Assembly: GCF_002407065.1 (NCBI RefSeq) | Contig: NZ_CP023564.1 | Location: 3,038,001-3,102,000, forward strand | DNA length: 64,000 nt | Source of the DNA: Brachybacterium ginsengisoli | GTDB taxonomy: Bacteria; Actinomycetota; Actinomycetes; Actinomycetales; Dermabacteraceae | Reading direction: 5' to 3' | In this document: positions 53,701-61,169 of the stretch, piece after piece | How positions within the stretch are numbered: the stretch's first letter is position 1 | How the letters are laid out: every line of letters starts with the position of its first letter | Made by a program: the position numbers and the translations under genes | The notes under the pieces: generated by a model | What the model saw: only the letters and a program-made list of their open reading frames with translations | What the model was told of the DNA's origin: nothing | Databases searched by the model: none

Positions 53701-53972
53701 CCGAGCAGCCCATCACCTGGTGGAACGAGGAGGACCAGGTGATGGAGGGCTGGATCGACGCCCTGCTGCGCCTGCCCTCGGGCGAGATCGTGCTGGTGGA
53801 CCACAAGTCCTACCCGGGCGATCATCCCGTGGAGCATGTGCGCAGGGAGTACCTGGGCCAGATGGCGACCTACTCGCGGGCGCTGGCCGCGGCGGGGGTC
53901 GCGCCCTCCCGGATCCTCATCCACCTGCCGCTGCGCGGCGAGGTGCTCGAGGTGGTCCTCCATGCGGGCTGA
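50736..53972 (+). CDS. AddA/RecB-like UvrD-family helicase-nuclease
   Basis: A 1078-residue superfamily 1A helicase with C-terminal nuclease. Helicase motifs are NASAGSGKTYALTQ (I), ATTFTVKAAEEL (Ia), LLAVDEFQDTSPVQ (II), WVGDPKQAIYGFR (III), LSFSWRSRQRLVDLS (IV), VGTVHGAKGLEWEHV (V) and LHYVALTRAAS (VI). The nuclease has EIVLVDHKSYPGDH and YLGQMATYSRAL. With the AddB-like partner it should unwind and degrade DNA ends to load RecA. The combination (only one subunit with helicase motifs) differs from mycobacterial AdnAB, in which both subunits are helicase-like. Confidence 0.88.
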   Translation: MTFTLINASAGSGKTYALTQRLAERIEGGIDPSQIIATTFTVKAAEELTSRVRSTLLDRAQVEEARGIDSAVIGTVNSVAGRLVTDYALDAGISPAVEVLDDTTQRAAFAAAIAGTAAVSGVRWADLLARTEHDGDENATGYALTQAWRARVKDVADAARTNLLGAEDLRAAAETSWQEYRRAAELPEPEADQRPRWLHLLDQRLDDLAGDLDASRTADGDPIAGGPIGARSLNRTSGDLETLRRLRRRLAVHDRAPWSAWLRIAGGGFGAVATRALAPLAEEIAEALPANAAWQQDLQDLLALILGTAADSLEAYARYKRELGLIDFIDQEVRALRLLQESPRVRASVASRFRLLAVDEFQDTSPVQLALFLELSQLIEDKIWVGDPKQAIYGFRDADPKLMQDIIAAVQGGTTVFGRGEVENLSFSWRSRQRLVDLSNAVFTRVFAPDGGGAEQVTLSIPPQRAERAAGGTLEVWEATKNDRRAVSAEKHAAMIAEKIRLRIQEGTFTPGATAVLVRTNAQRQAVVSALQERGVPTAGAAHALLATREAQLVRAALAVTLDGSDTLALTELVSLLEDHAAHHDWFAQLMAAPDRPARREVFAAWWEDETLAGLREVRRACIGFTPEEMISALIDALDLPQRIKRWSGQGSRRRSLDALRALARETTQRRRAEGSPITLTGLRAELDAWEDGPDLSGLPEAVWVGTVHGAKGLEWEHVITHLSAPPKERDRTWGVLVRSPERVDVTAPLDGRSLLFWPKMPVPAELAERLAASEAATDRARREAEEAGRLHYVALTRAASTGVLAVPGPRTALDALIEEGSGSLVAWGEDALTVAGTAEPLPARITRVNVDDLIEEPPARLPEVTDPLAATDIPLRPTGGSAARAAARFQASASASADSLGTVEEPREIGRRLVTGGGPQWERVGEAIHAYLALPLEALNAAQQETAAARLVERWAVARAVEPAVLREAGEAWAAFLAAEFPGAEVLTEQPITWWNEEDQVMEGWIDALLRLPSGEIVLVDHKSYPGDHPVEHVRREYLGQMATYSRALAAAGVAPSRILIHLPLRGEVLEVVLHAG

Positions 53973-54597
53973 GGACGCCCTCGGCACGGCGCGGGTGCTG
54001 CTGGACGAGGCGCTGCGCGGCGGCGGGCGGCGGATCCTCGGGATCGCCGGGGCGCCCGGCGCCGGGAAGTCCACGCTCACCGCGCACCTGGCCGAGCAGC
54101 TGCCGGCCGGCTCCTGCACGGTGGTGCCGATGGACGGCTTCCATCTGGCCGACGTGGCGCTCGCGCGCCGGGGCAGCATCGACCGCAAGGGCGCGCCGGA
54201 CACCTTCGACGCGGCGGGGTACGCGGCGCTGCTGCAGCGGATCCGCACCGCCCGTCCCACGGATCCGCCAATCTGGGCGCCGATGTTCGAGCGGGATCTC
54301 GAGCAGCCCCTGGCCGGGGCGATCGAGGTGGACCCCGCGGTGCCGCTCGTGATCACCGAGGGGAACTACCTGCTGCTGGACGAGGGGCCATGGGCGCTGG
54401 TGCGGCCGCTGCTGGACGTCTGCTGGTTCGTGGAGGTCCCCGAGGAGCTGCGCCACGAGCGCCTGGTGGCCCGGCACGAGCGCTTCGGGAAGTCGCCCCG
54501 CGCGGCGCGCGAGTGGGCGCTCGGGCCCGACGAGGCCAACGCCCGCCTGGTCGCGGGGACCCGGGACCGGGCGGACGCGGTGGTCCGGGAGGGGTGA
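53962..54597 (+). CDS. uridine kinase/PRK-like nucleoside-sugar kinase
   Basis: A 211-residue P-loop kinase. Walker A is LGIAGAPGAGKSTLTAHLAE near residue 27-45, VVPMDGFHLADVAL holds the acceptor-site Asp and His, and RRGSIDRKGAPDTFDAAGY is typical of the 'nucleoside/nucleotide kinase family' relatives of phosphoribulokinase and pantothenate kinase. VITEGNYLLLDEGPW follows. The substrate is unknown. Its ATG lies 11 nt inside the end of the AddA-like gene, so it is probably translated by coupling. A 22-bp hairpin follows. Confidence 0.8.
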   Translation: MRAEDALGTARVLLDEALRGGGRRILGIAGAPGAGKSTLTAHLAEQLPAGSCTVVPMDGFHLADVALARRGSIDRKGAPDTFDAAGYAALLQRIRTARPTDPPIWAPMFERDLEQPLAGAIEVDPAVPLVITEGNYLLLDEGPWALVRPLLDVCWFVEVPEELRHERLVARHERFGKSPRAAREWALGPDEANARLVAGTRDRADAVVREG

Positions 54598-54643
54598 GGC
54601 GGTGCGGCGCGGTCCCAGCCGACCCGAGCTGAGCCCCGGCATG

Positions 54644-54693
54644 CGGCATTGAGCGCTGTGCTTCCGAAGGGGGAAGCACAGCGCTCAATGCCG
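54644..54693. terminator. perfect 22-bp hairpin between convergent genes
   Basis: Bases 54644-54665 and 54672-54693 are perfectly complementary around a 6 nt loop (GAAGGG). It lies between the ends of the kinase and FBP genes, which face each other, and would stop transcription from both sides. The stem is much longer and less GC-rich than a chance hairpin. Confidence 0.7.
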
Positions 54694-54739
54694 TGCGGCG
54701 CCGGGTGGGCGAGGAGGCCGGGGCCCGGCTCTGCCCGGC

Positions 54740-55237
54740 TCAGCCCTTCATGACCGCCTGGGCGAAGCGAGTGCAGCGCTCCTGGAGGCCGGTGATGCGC
54801 TGCTCGCGGTGGTAGGCGACCAGGGCCGGGTCCTCGGTGCGCAGCTCGAACGCGGCCGGGGGACGGCGCACGTTGCGGGAGCAGCGGAAGTCGGCGCACA
54901 CGCCGGTGCCGATCGTGTTGCCGCGTCGGCCGGAGGCACCGGCGAGCGGGGCGACGAAGGACGCCGCCCCGACGCCGTCGACGACGTCCTCGCACCAGGC
55001 GCAGAGCATCTTGCGGCTCGGCGGCCGGCCGGTGCCGCGCAGCAGCAGGCCCACCGGCTCGTCGTCGATCAGGAGCACGACGTAGTGCTGGGCCGGCTTG
55101 CGGGCGTCCTGCCAGCCGAGATAGTCGATGTCCTCCCACATCACGGTGGAGAGGTCGGGGAGCTCGGCGCGCTTCGCCTCGCCCTTGGAGGCGTTGACGA
55201 AGCTGGAGCGGATCTGGTCTGCGGTCAGGGAATGCAT
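54740..55237 (-). CDS. FBP domain-containing protein (EF-G-binding zinc finger)
   Basis: A 165-residue protein of the FusB-like, C-terminal treble-clef zinc-finger family. The N-terminus MHSLTADQIRSSFVNASKGE and DIDYLGWQD resemble the actinobacterial group. The zinc cluster is CAWCEDV (near 88-94) with GVCADFRCSRNVRR (near 121-134). FusB-type proteins bind elongation factor G, release it from stalled ribosomes and protect against fusidic acid. Here the function is inferred from the fold. A GAGGAC ribosome site precedes the ATG. A 17-codon leader ORF lies 101 nt upstream, consistent with translation-dependent control. Confidence 0.82.
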   Translation of the reverse strand: MHSLTADQIRSSFVNASKGEAKRAELPDLSTVMWEDIDYLGWQDARKPAQHYVVLLIDDEPVGLLLRGTGRPPSRKMLCAWCEDVVDGVGAASFVAPLAGASGRRGNTIGTGVCADFRCSRNVRRPPAAFELRTEDPALVAYHREQRITGLQERCTRFAQAVMKG

Positions 55238-55317
55238 TTGAGGTCCTCACGAGAGGGCGCGCGAGAGCACCGCGATCGACGCGGGGTCCCGGGCGCGGGA
55301 GAGTTCAGGGCAGGATT

Positions 55318-55335
55318 CGGCGTGCGGGCACGCCG
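55318..55335 (-). promoter_or_regulatory. 7-bp hairpin after the FBP leader ORF
   Basis: CGGCGTG and CACGCCG pair around a 4 nt loop immediately after the leader stop codon on the minus strand. With the GAGAG/CTCTC elements around it, it may switch between terminating or occluding and open forms. Confidence 0.4.
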
Positions 55336-55338
55336 CTC

Positions 55339-55392
55339 TCACACCGAGCAGGCCTCGTGGGCCGCCTCGCTCCCTGCATGCAGCATCAGCAT
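55339..55392 (-). CDS. 17-residue leader peptide upstream of FBP gene
   Basis: On the minus strand an ATG with AGGAG 6 nt upstream opens 17 codons (MLMLHAGSEAAHEACSV) that end in TGA. The sequence has His-x-x-Cys near the end, as does the leader before the RIO kinase, and the stop is followed by the same GAGCGG bases. An in-frame ATG at 55413 would give 24 codons. The product has no feature of a stable protein. I infer a regulatory leader. Confidence 0.45.
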   Translation of the reverse strand: MLMLHAGSEAAHEACSV

Positions 55393-55484
55393 GCTCAGCT
55401 CCTCTCCCGTCATGGACGCGGTCACGCTACGCCCGCCCGCCGGAGCGGGCAAGGAAGATATCGCGTGCGTCTCTCCCGATGCCC

Positions 55485-56369
55485 TCAGGCGATGATCCGG
55501 TTCATCTCCTCGAGGTCCTCCGCGCCGAGCTCGAGGGTCATCGCCTGCGCCGAATCGGTGATCGACTCGGGGCGGCTCGCACCGGGGATCGGGATGACGT
55601 GCTCGCCGAGGCTGAGCTCCCAGGCGAGGACCACCTGCTGGGGGCTGACGCCGTGGGACTCGGAGATGCGCTGGATCTGCGGGAACCGCTCCCCCACCGC
55701 AGCCGCTCCGCCGCCGGTGCCGCCCAGCGGCGACCAGGGCACGAAGGCGATGCCGTGCTCGGCGCAGTGCTCGAGCTCGCGGCGGCTGGTGTGGAAGAAG
55801 GTCGGGGAGAACTCGTTCTGCACGGCGGCCAGGCCGCCCTCGCCGAGCACCTCGAGGGCCACGTCGATCTCCTCGGTGTTGGCGTTGGAGATGCCGACCT
55901 CGCGGATCAGGCCCTCCTGCTGGAAGGTCGCGAGGGCCTCCACCGCCTCGGCGTAGCGGATGCTGCGGTCGGGGCGGTGCCAGTAGTAGAGCTCCACCGA
56001 GTCCACGCCCAGGTCGGTGAGGGACTTCTCGAGGGCGGAGCGCAGGTACGCGGCGGAGCCGTCGCGGCCCCCGCCGTCGGCCGAGCGGGTGATCCCGCCC
56101 TTGGTCGCGATGGAGACGGTGGAGCGGTCCCCGCCCCAGGAGCTCAGCGCCTCGCCGACGAGCTTCTCGTTGTGGCCCATCGTGTCCCAGGTCGGGGAGT
56201 AGATGTCCGCCGTGTCCAGCAGGGTCACGCCCGCGTCGAGAGCGGCGTGGATCGTGGCCATGGCGCGGTCGTGCGGGGCGGGCTCGCCGCGCCCCATCGA
56301 CAGGGGCATGGCGCCGAGGCCCAGGGCGGAGACGGACAGGGAGCCGATGCGGCGGGTGGGTGCAGTCAT
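55485..56369 (-). CDS. aldo/keto reductase
   Basis: A 294-residue TIM-barrel NADPH oxidoreductase. The catalytic tetrad is Asp52, Tyr57 (LLDTADIYSPT), Lys90 (SIATKGG) and His131 (YYWHRPD). NADPH contacts are in EVGISNANTEEI, VQNEFSPTF and PGASRPESITDS. The group corresponds to the YajO/PdxI-like AKRs; a physiological aldehyde or ketone cannot be named. A TACGCT hexamer 7 nt before the ATG suggests a leaderless mRNA. Confidence 0.9.
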   Translation of the reverse strand: MTAPTRRIGSLSVSALGLGAMPLSMGRGEPAPHDRAMATIHAALDAGVTLLDTADIYSPTWDTMGHNEKLVGEALSSWGGDRSTVSIATKGGITRSADGGGRDGSAAYLRSALEKSLTDLGVDSVELYYWHRPDRSIRYAEAVEALATFQQEGLIREVGISNANTEEIDVALEVLGEGGLAAVQNEFSPTFFHTSRRELEHCAEHGIAFVPWSPLGGTGGGAAAVGERFPQIQRISESHGVSPQQVVLAWELSLGEHVIPIPGASRPESITDSAQAMTLELGAEDLEEMNRIIA

Positions 56370-56409
56370 GCCGGTAAGCGTATGCCGCGAGCGGTGGTCC
56401 TGCCAGGGG

Positions 56410-57390
56410 TCAGCCGGCCGTGCGACCGAGGGCCTGGTTCGTCATGAGCGCGATGATGTCGTACACGACGGTCGCCGCGGCGACGGTGGTGACCTCGGCG
56501 TGGTCGTAGGCCGGGGCCACCTCGACCACGTCCGCGCCGACCAGGTTCAGCCCGTCCAGGCGCCGCAGCAGCGCGAGCAGCTCGCGGCTGGAGAGGCCTC
56601 CCGCCTCGGGGGTCCCCGTGCCCGGCGCGAAGGCGGGATCGAGCACGTCGATGTCGAGGGAGAGGTAGACGGGGGTGTCCCCGACGCGCTCCTTCACCTG
56701 GGCGACAGCCGCGTCGATCCCGATCCGGTCGAGGTCGCTGCAGCGGATGGCCTTGAACCCGAAGTCCCGGTCCTGCCGGAGGTCGATCCGGTCGTAGATG
56801 GGGCCGCGGATGCCCACGTGGATCGACTTGTCCTCCGCGAGCAGGCCCTCCTCGAAGCAGCGGCGGAACACCGTGCCGTGGGTCAGCGGGGTCGAGAAGT
56901 AGGTGTCCCAGGTGTCGAGGTGGGCGTCGAAGTGCACGAGAGCCACCGGGCCGTGCTTCGCGACCGCGCTCCGGATCAGCGGATAGGCGATGGTGTGATC
57001 GCCGCCGATGCCGATGAGGCGCCGCTCCGGGGCATCGCCGCGCACGTCCAGCGCCATCTTCTCCACCTGGGCCATCGCGTCCGTGATGCTGAACGGGGTG
57101 CACGCCACGTCCCCGGCGTCGACCACCTGGAGCTCGCCGAAGGGGGCCACATCGAGCTCGACATGGAAGGCAGGACGGAGGTGGCGGGAGGAGGTGCGCA
57201 CCTGCAGCGGGCCGAAGCGGGCGCCGGGCCGGTACGAGGTGCCGCCGTCGAAGGGGACGCCCAGGACGGCGATGTCGTAGTCGGCGACCTGGTCGATGCG
57301 CGGGATCCTGGCGAAGGTCGACTCGCCGGCGAAGCGGGGGACGACCGTGCCGTCGACGGGGCCGACGGGGTCGGGGACTCGGATGCTCAT
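56410..57390 (-). CDS. ureohydrolase (agmatinase / guanidino-acid hydrolase family)
   Basis: A 326-residue binuclear metal hydrolase that releases urea from a guanidino compound. Metal motifs are LIGIGGDHTIAYP (near 130), ALVHFDAHLDTWD (near 155) and SLDIDVLDPAFAPGTGTPE (near 236), the full set for arginase/agmatinase/guanidinobutyrase. The cap loop GVPFDGGTSYRPGARFGP is typical of agmatinase-like enzymes. It lies 15 nt after an MFS transporter gene and near urease genes, which supports a role in taking up and breaking down an external guanidino compound. Agmatine, guanidinobutyrate or guanidine are all possible. Confidence 0.85.
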   Translation of the reverse strand: MSIRVPDPVGPVDGTVVPRFAGESTFARIPRIDQVADYDIAVLGVPFDGGTSYRPGARFGPLQVRTSSRHLRPAFHVELDVAPFGELQVVDAGDVACTPFSITDAMAQVEKMALDVRGDAPERRLIGIGGDHTIAYPLIRSAVAKHGPVALVHFDAHLDTWDTYFSTPLTHGTVFRRCFEEGLLAEDKSIHVGIRGPIYDRIDLRQDRDFGFKAIRCSDLDRIGIDAAVAQVKERVGDTPVYLSLDIDVLDPAFAPGTGTPEAGGLSSRELLALLRRLDGLNLVGADVVEVAPAYDHAEVTTVAAATVVYDIIALMTNQALGRTAG

Positions 57391-57405
57391 GGGAGGCGCT
57401 CCTTC

Positions 57406-58785
57406 TCAGAGGGTGGGTTCGGTGGAGGTGAGACGAGGACGGGCGGAGGCCGTCGCCGGCGCCGATGACTCGGCGCCGTCGCTCGTCTCGTGGAGGGCGC
57501 GGCCGGCCGTCTCCTCGCCCCAGACCAGGGTCACGATGAGGCCGACGACGCTCACCGCTGCACCGGCCAGGAGCACGTACGCGATGCCATGGGCGAGCAG
57601 GAGCGGCATGAGGTAGACGGCGATCGCGGCGCCGATGCGGCTCGCGGCGGTGCCGATGCCGACGGCCGTGGCCCGCACCTGGGTGGGGAAGAGCTCGTTG
57701 GGCACCACGACCTCGAGGAAGTTCGAGGAGCCCGACAGGAAGGCGAACAGGCAGATCGCCACGAAGATCGCCATCATCGGCAGTCCGGGCACCAGCCCGG
57801 CCATCCCCCAGATCACGGCGATGCCGGCGAAGGAGTAGACCAGGAGGGCCTTGCGACCGATGCGGTCGACGAGCAGCAGCCCGGGGATGCCTCCGAGGAC
57901 GAACAGCGCGGCCAGGAACACCTCGGCGCCGTTGCCCTCGAGGCCCACGGTCGCGAGCACGTCGAAGGAGAACGAGTAGATCGAGAGCATCGGAATGACC
58001 TGGCACATCCAGAACAGGCAGACGAAGATCAGCCGGCCCCGGTACGGAGCACGGAACAGGGTTCCCAGCGAGACGCTCCCGGCGCTCTCCTCGTGGCCGA
58101 GGTCGGCGCTCGAGTATCCCGGCCCGTAGACCTTCCGGATCGCGGCGTCGGCCTCCTGGACCCGTCCCTTGCTGAGCAGCCAGCGCGGGGACTCGGGGGT
58201 GCCGAGGCGGAAGAGAAGGGTGATGATCGCGAAGACCGCGGTGCTCGCGAGCATCCATCGCCAGGCCTCGTCCCCGAAGGCCGCCGTGCAGGCGATCGCG
58301 ACGATCGGGGCCAGCGTCGCGCCGACGGCCCAGACCACGAAGGTCGCGCCGAGCATCTTGCCGCGATGCCTGCGGGGCAGGTACTCCGCGAGGAGGGAGG
58401 TGGCGATCGGATAGTCCGCCCCGATGGCGACGCCGATCGCGAAGCGGAGCAGGACGATCTGCCACACGTCGCCGGCCCAGAAGGTGAGGACCGAGAAGAG
58501 GGCGAGGGCGAGGAGGTCGATGATGTACATCGCATGACGGCCCACCTTGTCGGTGACCCAGCCGAACAGCGCACCGCCCACGAAGATGCCCACCAGGGCG
58601 GCGGCGGCGATGAGCCCCTTGTCCGCGGCGCTCACCTCGAACGCGGTCCCCATGCTGGCGTAGGTGAACCCGATCATCGCGATCGCGTAGCCGTCGATCA
58701 GCGGGCCGCCCGAGGAGTAGGCGGTGAGCTTCTTGTGGAACGAGGTGAGCGGCGCATCGTCGATCACGCCTGATGAGCTGGTCAT
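57406..58785 (-). CDS. MFS transporter (sugar/aromatic-acid-porter type)
   Basis: A 459-residue, twelve-helix symporter. Family landmarks are GWVTDKVGRHAMYIID (loop 2-3), AEYLPRRHRGKMLG (loop 4-5), PESPRWLLSKGR (after helix 6), LVDRIGRKALLVYS and ELFPTQVRATAVGIG. It precedes the ureohydrolase by 15 nt in the same orientation, so it probably imports that enzyme's substrate. An AGGAGG site lies 6 nt before ATG 58785. It is divergent from the PucR gene, its likely regulator. Confidence 0.87.
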   Translation of the reverse strand: MTSSSGVIDDAPLTSFHKKLTAYSSGGPLIDGYAIAMIGFTYASMGTAFEVSAADKGLIAAAALVGIFVGGALFGWVTDKVGRHAMYIIDLLALALFSVLTFWAGDVWQIVLLRFAIGVAIGADYPIATSLLAEYLPRRHRGKMLGATFVVWAVGATLAPIVAIACTAAFGDEAWRWMLASTAVFAIITLLFRLGTPESPRWLLSKGRVQEADAAIRKVYGPGYSSADLGHEESAGSVSLGTLFRAPYRGRLIFVCLFWMCQVIPMLSIYSFSFDVLATVGLEGNGAEVFLAALFVLGGIPGLLLVDRIGRKALLVYSFAGIAVIWGMAGLVPGLPMMAIFVAICLFAFLSGSSNFLEVVVPNELFPTQVRATAVGIGTAASRIGAAIAVYLMPLLLAHGIAYVLLAGAAVSVVGLIVTLVWGEETAGRALHETSDGAESSAPATASARPRLTSTEPTL

Positions 58786-58870
58786 CGGAGCCTCCTGGGG
58801 ACGAGCCGGGTGAGAGGGGGCACTCGGCTGGATGCATCGATCATGCGCCTCCGGCGGCGCGCAGCGCGCC

Positions 58871-58914
58871 GTGCATCCGTATGAGTTCGCTGCACCGATA
58901 TCGTGCGAATGCAC
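58871..58914. promoter_or_regulatory. possible PucR operator region
   Basis: Between the divergent MFS and PucR genes there are inverted GTGCAT (58871-58876) and ATGCAC (58909-58914), and an inner GCAC-N7-GTGC (58892-58906) around GATATC. TATCGT (58899-58904) would serve as the pucR -10. Operator status is a guess from position and symmetry. Confidence 0.3.
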
Positions 58915-58952
58915 AACCGAGCCCCGGGCGGGCGGACGAGAGGCGGCGGACG

Positions 58953-60452
58953 ATGGTCATGTCGGTGCGCGAGCTGATGGAGATCCCCCACCTGACCCTG
59001 CGGCTCCACGCGGGTGCGGCCGGGCTGGACCGCACGATCACCTGGACCCACACCACGGATCTCCCCGAGCCCTGGCGCTGGCTCTCCCACGGCGAGCTGA
59101 TGATGACCAACGGGATGAGCTTCCCCGCCGGGGCCGCGGAGCAGGTCGAGCTGCTCGACCGTCTGTCCGACGTGGGCGTCGGCGCGCTCGCGATCGGCGA
59201 GGAGATGTACTGTCCCCCGCTCACCCGCGACTTCGACGATGCCGCGGACCGCCTCGGCATCCCGGTGCTGTGGATCCGCTACCCGATGCCCTTCGCCGCG
59301 ATCTCGCGCACCGTCGCGGAGTCGGTCCAGCCCGAGCAGTCCCTGCGGATCAGCCGCACCGCCCGGCTCTACGAGGCGATCCGTCGCACCCCCGGCACGG
59401 ACATCGACCGCTCCCACACCCGGCGCACCCTGATCTCCGTCCTGGGCAGCGACGTGGACGTCTGCGACGTCCACTCCGGTCGCGCCTACTTCCCCCACGA
59501 CGACCAGCCGCCGGAGGAGGTGACCCGCGCGATCCGCGGCCCTGTCGGGCTGCTCTCCTCCGGCAACCGGCTCGCGCCGCTGTCCGGGGGAAGGGTCCTG
59601 CACATCGTCCCCGTCCCCACCCAGTCCGCCGCCGTGCTCGCCGTGATCAGCCGCTCCGAGACGCCCCCGGACACGCTGCTGCTGCAGCACGCCGCGACGG
59701 TGGCGGCGCTCGAGCTCTCCCAGGCGCATCTCGAGCTCGGCAACCGTCAGCGCATCCACGGCGAGCTCGCCGCGGCGGTCCTGGACGCAGGTGCCCGCCG
59801 CCAGGGCGCCGCCCGGGAGCTCGGAGAGATCGGGCTGGATCCCGCGCGCTCCCTGGTCGCCGCGGTGGCCTGCGAGGACGAGGAGCGGCTGCGCATGCTC
59901 CCCGTGAGCCTGTGGCGGGCGCGGATCCCGTACGCGATGACCCTGCGCGCCGGCTCGCCCGTGCTCATCCTGCCGCAGCGGCCTCATGCCCTCCGGGTGC
60001 TCACCGATGCGCTGGGCCGGACCGGACGGACCGGTCTCAGCCGCCCGGTGCGGCGCGGCTCCCGGTATGCCGAGTGCGCCCAGGAGGCGGCCTGGGCGCT
60101 GGGGATGGCCCGACGCAGCGGATCCACGAGCGTCCGCTACGGCTCGATGAGCCCGGATCTCGGGCCGACGGACCGGGCGGATGCCCGGGCTCTGGTGGAG
60201 CATCGGCTCGGCCCGGTGCTCCGGCACGATGCGGAGCAGGACGGCTCGCTCATGGAGACCCTCGAGGCGTTCCTCGAGCACCGTCGGTCCTGGCAGAGGA
60301 CGGCGGAGGCGCTGCAGCTCCACCGTCAGACCGTGCACTACCGGATCCGCCGCATCGAGGGTCTGCTCGACGTCGACCTCCACGAGAGCGGCGACCTGGC
60401 CCAGGTGTGGCTCGCGCTCCAGGCGAGGCGCTCGCTCGACGGGATGTCCTGA
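58953..60452 (+). CDS. PucR-family transcriptional regulator
   Basis: A 499-residue regulator. The N-terminal PucR domain (about 5-125) begins SVRELMEIPHLTLRLHAG and contains THTTDLPEPWRWLSHGELMM. A variable middle (about 150-420) is followed by the C-terminal HTH_30 motif (about 430-490): ETLEAFLEHRRSWQRTAEAL and HRQTVHYRIRRIEGLLD. PucR in Bacillus activates purine and ureide catabolism. Here its neighbours (ureohydrolase importer operon on one side, urease on the other) suggest control of urea-yielding nitrogen use. ATG 58953 and 58959 are both possible. Confidence 0.88.
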   Translation: MVMSVRELMEIPHLTLRLHAGAAGLDRTITWTHTTDLPEPWRWLSHGELMMTNGMSFPAGAAEQVELLDRLSDVGVGALAIGEEMYCPPLTRDFDDAADRLGIPVLWIRYPMPFAAISRTVAESVQPEQSLRISRTARLYEAIRRTPGTDIDRSHTRRTLISVLGSDVDVCDVHSGRAYFPHDDQPPEEVTRAIRGPVGLLSSGNRLAPLSGGRVLHIVPVPTQSAAVLAVISRSETPPDTLLLQHAATVAALELSQAHLELGNRQRIHGELAAAVLDAGARRQGAARELGEIGLDPARSLVAAVACEDEERLRMLPVSLWRARIPYAMTLRAGSPVLILPQRPHALRVLTDALGRTGRTGLSRPVRRGSRYAECAQEAAWALGMARRSGSTSVRYGSMSPDLGPTDRADARALVEHRLGPVLRHDAEQDGSLMETLEAFLEHRRSWQRTAEALQLHRQTVHYRIRRIEGLLDVDLHESGDLAQVWLALQARRSLDGMS

Positions 60453-60467
60453 CCGCTGCGGCGCGGG

Positions 60468-61169
60468 CTACGAGGGGACGACCCCATCGGCCCACGCCTC
60501 CATCAGCTCCTCGACGCCGGTGCCGTGGGTGCTCGCGCCGAGGGTGCGGCCCAGGGCGCCGGGGGCCTCGAGGTGGAGCACGCGCGGACCGGTGCTCTCC
60601 GGGGGCCGACGGCCGAGCAGCACCGCGGTGTCGAGCACCCGGTGGGGGCCGAGCACCCCGTGGCGCGGAGCGGCGCCGTCGAGGTCCAGGTGCTCGAGCA
60701 GGAGCGGGGCGCCGTCCGCGTCGCGCGCCTCGAGGGCGCTGGCGAGGTGGCCGCCGCACTCCCCCGTGCGTCCCAGCACGAGGGTCTCGCGCAGGAGCAG
60801 ATCGGCTCCGGGGCCGAGGGTGATCGTGGTCCGTCGGCGCACGTCGGCCCCGTCGGTCACCACGAAGGGGTGGGCCCTCCACACCAGGCGGGCCCCTTCT
60901 TCCAGGTGGATCGAGACGTCGAACCGGCTGGGCGCCCCGGTGCTCTCATAGGCGACCGTGCCGCCGACGTCCTCGATCTCGAGCGTGCAGTCGGTGCCCA
61001 CGTGCACGTCGACGGAGACCTCGTCACCGCCCAGCAGCGTGGCCCCGGCGGCGACCAGCGCCACCCGGGCGCCGGTCCGGGTCCGGGAGACGAGCCGCGG
61101 CTGGAGCAGGCCGGGGACGAGGCGCAGGCGCACCGGTCCGTCGGCCTGCTCGAGCACGATCCGTGTCAT
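60468..61169 (-). CDS. ureD: urease accessory protein UreD
   Basis: A 233-residue member of the UreD/UreH family, shorter than the roughly 270 residues usual in enterobacteria. [20 protein letters not shown] and [20 protein letters not shown] are the recognisable core. With UreF and UreG it forms the GTP-dependent complex that delivers nickel to urease. It overlaps ureG by 4 nt and is the last gene of the cluster, converging on pucR. Confidence 0.87.
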   Translation of the reverse strand: MTRIVLEQADGPVRLRLVPGLLQPRLVSRTRTGARVALVAAGATLLGGDEVSVDVHVGTDCTLEIEDVGGTVAYESTGAPSRFDVSIHLEEGARLVWRAHPFVVTDGADVRRRTTITLGPGADLLLRETLVLGRTGECGGHLASALEARDADGAPLLLEHLDLDGAAPRHGVLGPHRVLDTAVLLGRRPPESTGPRVLHLEAPGALGRTLGASTHGTGVEELMEAWADGVVPS

